From IMG/VR virus record IMGVR_UViG_3300017917_001873, positions 1-45,826 of that record: a DNA stretch of 45,826 nt. One strand, 5' to 3'. The position numbers and the translations under genes were made by a program. The stretch comes from a virus. Below, one piece after another: positions 44,326 to 45,826 of the stretch (positions are counted from its first letter, which is position 1; every line of letters starts with the position of its first letter). The notes below the pieces were generated by a model. It did no database searches and had not been told where the DNA came from. It worked only from the letters and a program-made list of their open reading frames with translations.

Positions 44326-45225
44326 TTATTGCTCCAATGCTAGATCTAATAAACGTTGTTCGTGTCTAAGAATTGCCAGCTTATTCATAAGGTGAACATT
44401 CTCATTTTTTATTCTACTGCAAATATTCTTCCAGGGTTCCTTGGGATCAGGGCAGAGCAGTACATAATTATTATATTTGTCGAACTGTACAATATCATCA
44501 ATCTGTTCACTAAACCTCATGATTTCACCTGGCAGCTGGTCTACAAAATTTCCTTTTACTTGGCCATTAAGCAGGTGTATTGCAATACTGGCAGCATAGT
44601 CTGTTCTAAACAATCTGCCAGGAAATTTGTAAAGCCACTTATAATAGTCATAGTTCTCTTTGACATGTTCCCAAATACCAAAGAATAATTTTGCGCTTTC
44701 GCTTTCTGCATTCCAATAAACAACAGTTGACCACCACATGTCAATGCCATCAGGATGTAGTTTTTGTTCCCAAATTCTTGGTTTATAGTTACGTACACTG
44801 ACAGCATCTTTATATAATGCCAGTTCACTGTCCGTATCAAAAATAAGATCTAGAGTATCGTTGCCTATAAAATAGTCAACGTCGATCATCAAGGTCTTTT
44901 TGTAGGGTGATCTATAAAAAATTGTATGTTTGTTTTTGTTGCTAAATTGCGTGTTGAATTCTGTCCATGGACTATCATGGTGGGTTCTAGTATTGCGCTC
45001 ATGCTCTATGCTCTCCACGATCATGTGGTCAAAAGCCATGGCTATTAGATCAGGAGTAAAAGTTTTTTGTATATAATCATAGGTTGCCTGATCCGTCATC
45101 AAGGTAACATGATTATTCTTCATGTGTTTCTTTACTGATATGGCTGCGAACCACGCTAACCGCGCATAATCGATTTTGGAATTGTTATAGGCTATCAGTA
45201 ATACGCCGCTGTCAAACTTATACAT
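44326..45225 (-). CDS. GT8-like glycosyltransferase
   Basis: 299 residues. LAWFAAISVKKHM and VTLMTDQ form the first strands, and SPYKKTLMIDVDYFIGND contains DxD at 115-117. The segment before it (THHDSPWTEFN, then NKHTIFYRSPYKKT) is typical of GT8-like phage proteins annotated as glycosyltransferases. WSTVVYWNAESE and RTDYAASIAIHLLNG follow. A GGGA ribosome binding site precedes ATG 45225. It is the first clear enzyme of the right-hand operon and overlaps the small gene upstream by 8 bases. Confidence 0.75.
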   Translation of the reverse strand: MYKFDSGVLLIAYNNSKIDYARLAWFAAISVKKHMKNNHVTLMTDQATYDYIQKTFTPDLIAMAFDHMIVESIEHERNTRTHHDSPWTEFNTQFSNKNKHTIFYRSPYKKTLMIDVDYFIGNDTLDLIFDTDSELALYKDAVSVRNYKPRIWEQKLHPDGIDMWWSTVVYWNAESESAKLFFGIWEHVKENYDYYKWLYKFPGRLFRTDYAASIAIHLLNGQVKGNFVDQLPGEIMRFSEQIDDIVQFDKYNNYVLLCPDPKEPWKNICSRIKNENVHLMNKLAILRHEQRLLDLALEQ

Positions 45226-45571
45226 TTATTCCCACTAGTTTCTTTGTGTCTCTTAATTTTTTTAGTTTTTCGTTTTCTACGTAATATTCATTCAAAGCCT
45301 CAGTGTAGGTACTGATCAGTCTGCTGTGAAAATCAAGCAGGTCAGTTACCATGACGGGGTTTTCATTGTCATCTAAGAAAACGTATTGCTTAACATCAAG
45401 GTCCAATAACTGCTTGACAAAATTTATCAGCTCAAGTTTGGCTGTGAACATGTTACCATTATAGCCAATGGTCAACATAGTCTGCATACGCATTTTCAAA
45501 TTTTGTTTTTGGTTGTTTAATGTAAGACGGTAGTTGCTGAATTCTAAAGCTGCCTTTAGTTTTTCATCCAT
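45218..45571 (-). CDS. Small phage-like protein, first gene of the right-hand minus-strand operon
   Basis: 117 residues, helical and charged, with central VKQYVFLDDNENPVMVTD (a short beta hairpin) between helices. The C-terminus is Lys-rich (KLKKLRDTKKLVG). A GGAG site lies about ten bases before ATG 45571, with a consensus late promoter about 30 bases upstream. There are no cysteines or catalytic motifs. It has the look of a T4-like marine phage core hypothetical protein, which would place the edge of the island here. Function unknown. Confidence 0.72.
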   Translation of the reverse strand: MDEKLKAALEFSNYRLTLNNQKQNLKMRMQTMLTIGYNGNMFTAKLELINFVKQLLDLDVKQYVFLDDNENPVMVTDLLDFHSRLISTYTEALNEYYVENEKLKKLRDTKKLVGINV

Positions 45572-45600
45572 GTGATGACTCCATTATATGCTATTTTAAT

Positions 45601-45608
45601 TATTTATA
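45601..45608 (-). promoter_or_regulatory. T4-type late promoter for the right-hand minus operon
   Basis: The plus strand reads tatttata, so the minus strand carries the exact TATAAATA octamer. It lies 30 bases upstream of ATG 45571, leaving room for a start site near 45595 and a GGAG ribosome binding site. It is also just after the stop codon of the repeat gene at 45622, in the only gap of note in this region. The best-placed promoter candidate in the window. Confidence 0.65.
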
Positions 45609-45621
45609 ACCTAAAACAGCA

Positions 45622-45826
45622 TTATAATGGGTCTTCTATGGTGACATCGCTTAATGAACTGGACAAGCCAACAGGTAATGTTGATGTTCCACCTGCAAAG
45701 GTGAATTCTGGTGTGAGTCCGGGAATTTGATCTGGCGTAACGGTACTTAATGAACTGGACAAGCCAACAGGTAATGTTGATGTTCCACCTGCAAAGGTGA
45801 ATTCTGGTGTGAGTCCGGGAATTTGA
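45622..45826 (-). CDS. C-terminal end of a protein made of 32-residue repeats (partial)
   Basis: Open frame entering from the right edge, stop TAA at 45622-45624, 68 visible residues. The product repeats a 32-residue unit containing PDQIPGLTPEFTFAGGTSTL and then PVGLSSSLS; two units are seen before the end VTIEDPL. It is rich in Thr, Ser, Pro and Gly with no Cys or Lys. This composition fits a phage fibre/structural protein or an extracellular adhesin; it could also be a modification acceptor. The frame and repeat are plain; the function is not. The N-terminal part is missing. Confidence 0.7.
   Translation of the reverse strand, partial: QIPGLTPEFTFAGGTSTLPVGLSSSLSTVTPDQIPGLTPEFTFAGGTSTLPVGLSSSLSDVTIEDPL
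45650..45826. repeat. Tandem direct repeat, 96-bp period with 81 identical bases
   Basis: 45650-45730 and 45746-45826 are identical over 81 bases; the 15 bases between differ from the flank, giving a 96-bp period (32 codons, in frame with the partial gene at 45622). The window ends exactly at the end of the second copy. This is what an assembler does when it meets more copies than it can resolve, so the real array is probably longer. Confidence 0.9.

Noticed and set aside
45650-45826. CRISPR array or phage terminal repeat
   Set aside because: Only two direct copies with a 15-base difference between them, in frame with a protein-coding sequence, and no palindrome; the pattern is a coding repeat. 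The left end of the window does not share the sequence, so it is not a circular-assembly overlap.
1-45826. tRNA or other structured RNA genes
   Set aside because: The gaps between genes are mostly under 50 bases and none contains a recognisable tRNA-like cloverleaf; the longest gene-free stretches are around 28800-28848 and 45572-45621.

Overview
The window looks like part of the genome of a tailed marine phage of the T4-like type. It is AT-rich. Genes are packed almost without gaps, with 4-nt and 8-nt start/stop overlaps at most boundaries. Three or four octamers match the T4-type late promoter TATAAATA. Flavin-dependent thymidylate synthase (ThyX) is present, and small phage-like ORFs sit at the edges. 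No capsid, tail, replication, tRNA, ribosomal or transposase gene is visible, so the phage assignment is an inference; a bacterial surface-glycan island is the main alternative.

Layout. Positions 26-2286 run on the + strand: a small hypothetical gene, a split radical-SAM pair and thyX. From 2275 to 28799 a block reads leftward (minus strand). It holds a Rossmann reductase, 13 radical-SAM genes, two detached auxiliary-cluster genes, an Asp/Asn-hydroxylase-like oxygenase, two methyltransferase-like proteins, two SGNH hydrolases, three related GT-A glycosyltransferases, a NodU/TobZ-type carbamoyltransferase and a 46-residue protein. A divergent pair of late-promoter-like octamers lies at 28819-28843. 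To its right is one + strand SGNH gene (28849-29526). A second minus block, 45571 down to 29527, has a good TATAAATA upstream (45601-45608). It encodes a nucleotidyltransferase-PMI/cupin fusion, three members of an 'EKxxKP' glycosyltransferase-like family (one fused to a GDP-mannose 3,5-epimerase-like domain), a B12-type radical SAM protein, two more SGNH hydrolases, two further twitch radical-SAM proteins, more GT-A enzymes and two unassigned proteins. The right edge cuts a minus-strand gene whose C-terminus is built from 32-residue repeats.

The striking feature is 17 radical-SAM genes carrying 18 radical-SAM domains in under 46 kb. They fall into four architectures: (A) C-terminal auxiliary cluster ending CxxxxCxC; (B) N-terminal twitch-like cluster before the CxxxCxxC core, with 11 modules in 10 genes including an 863-residue double module; (C) a 'GDP' variant with a C-terminal PCC...C...C region, found fused once and as two separate genes twice, in opposite gene orders; (D) a B12-binding-type protein.

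How the genes may work together (inference). Nucleotide-sugar enzymes (cytidylyltransferase/PMI fusion, GDP-mannose epimerase), several glycosyltransferases, a carbamoyltransferase, methyltransferase-like proteins and esterase/acyltransferase-like SGNH proteins point to an elaborately decorated glycan or glycoprotein. Twitch-type radical SAM enzymes are known to act on sugars/cyclitols (BtrN) and on peptides (sulfatase maturases, RiPP enzymes). The array could therefore perform many site-specific dehydrogenations, epimerisations or cross-links on a glycan or on a virion or secreted protein. The repetitive protein at the right edge is one conceivable acceptor, but nothing here proves it.
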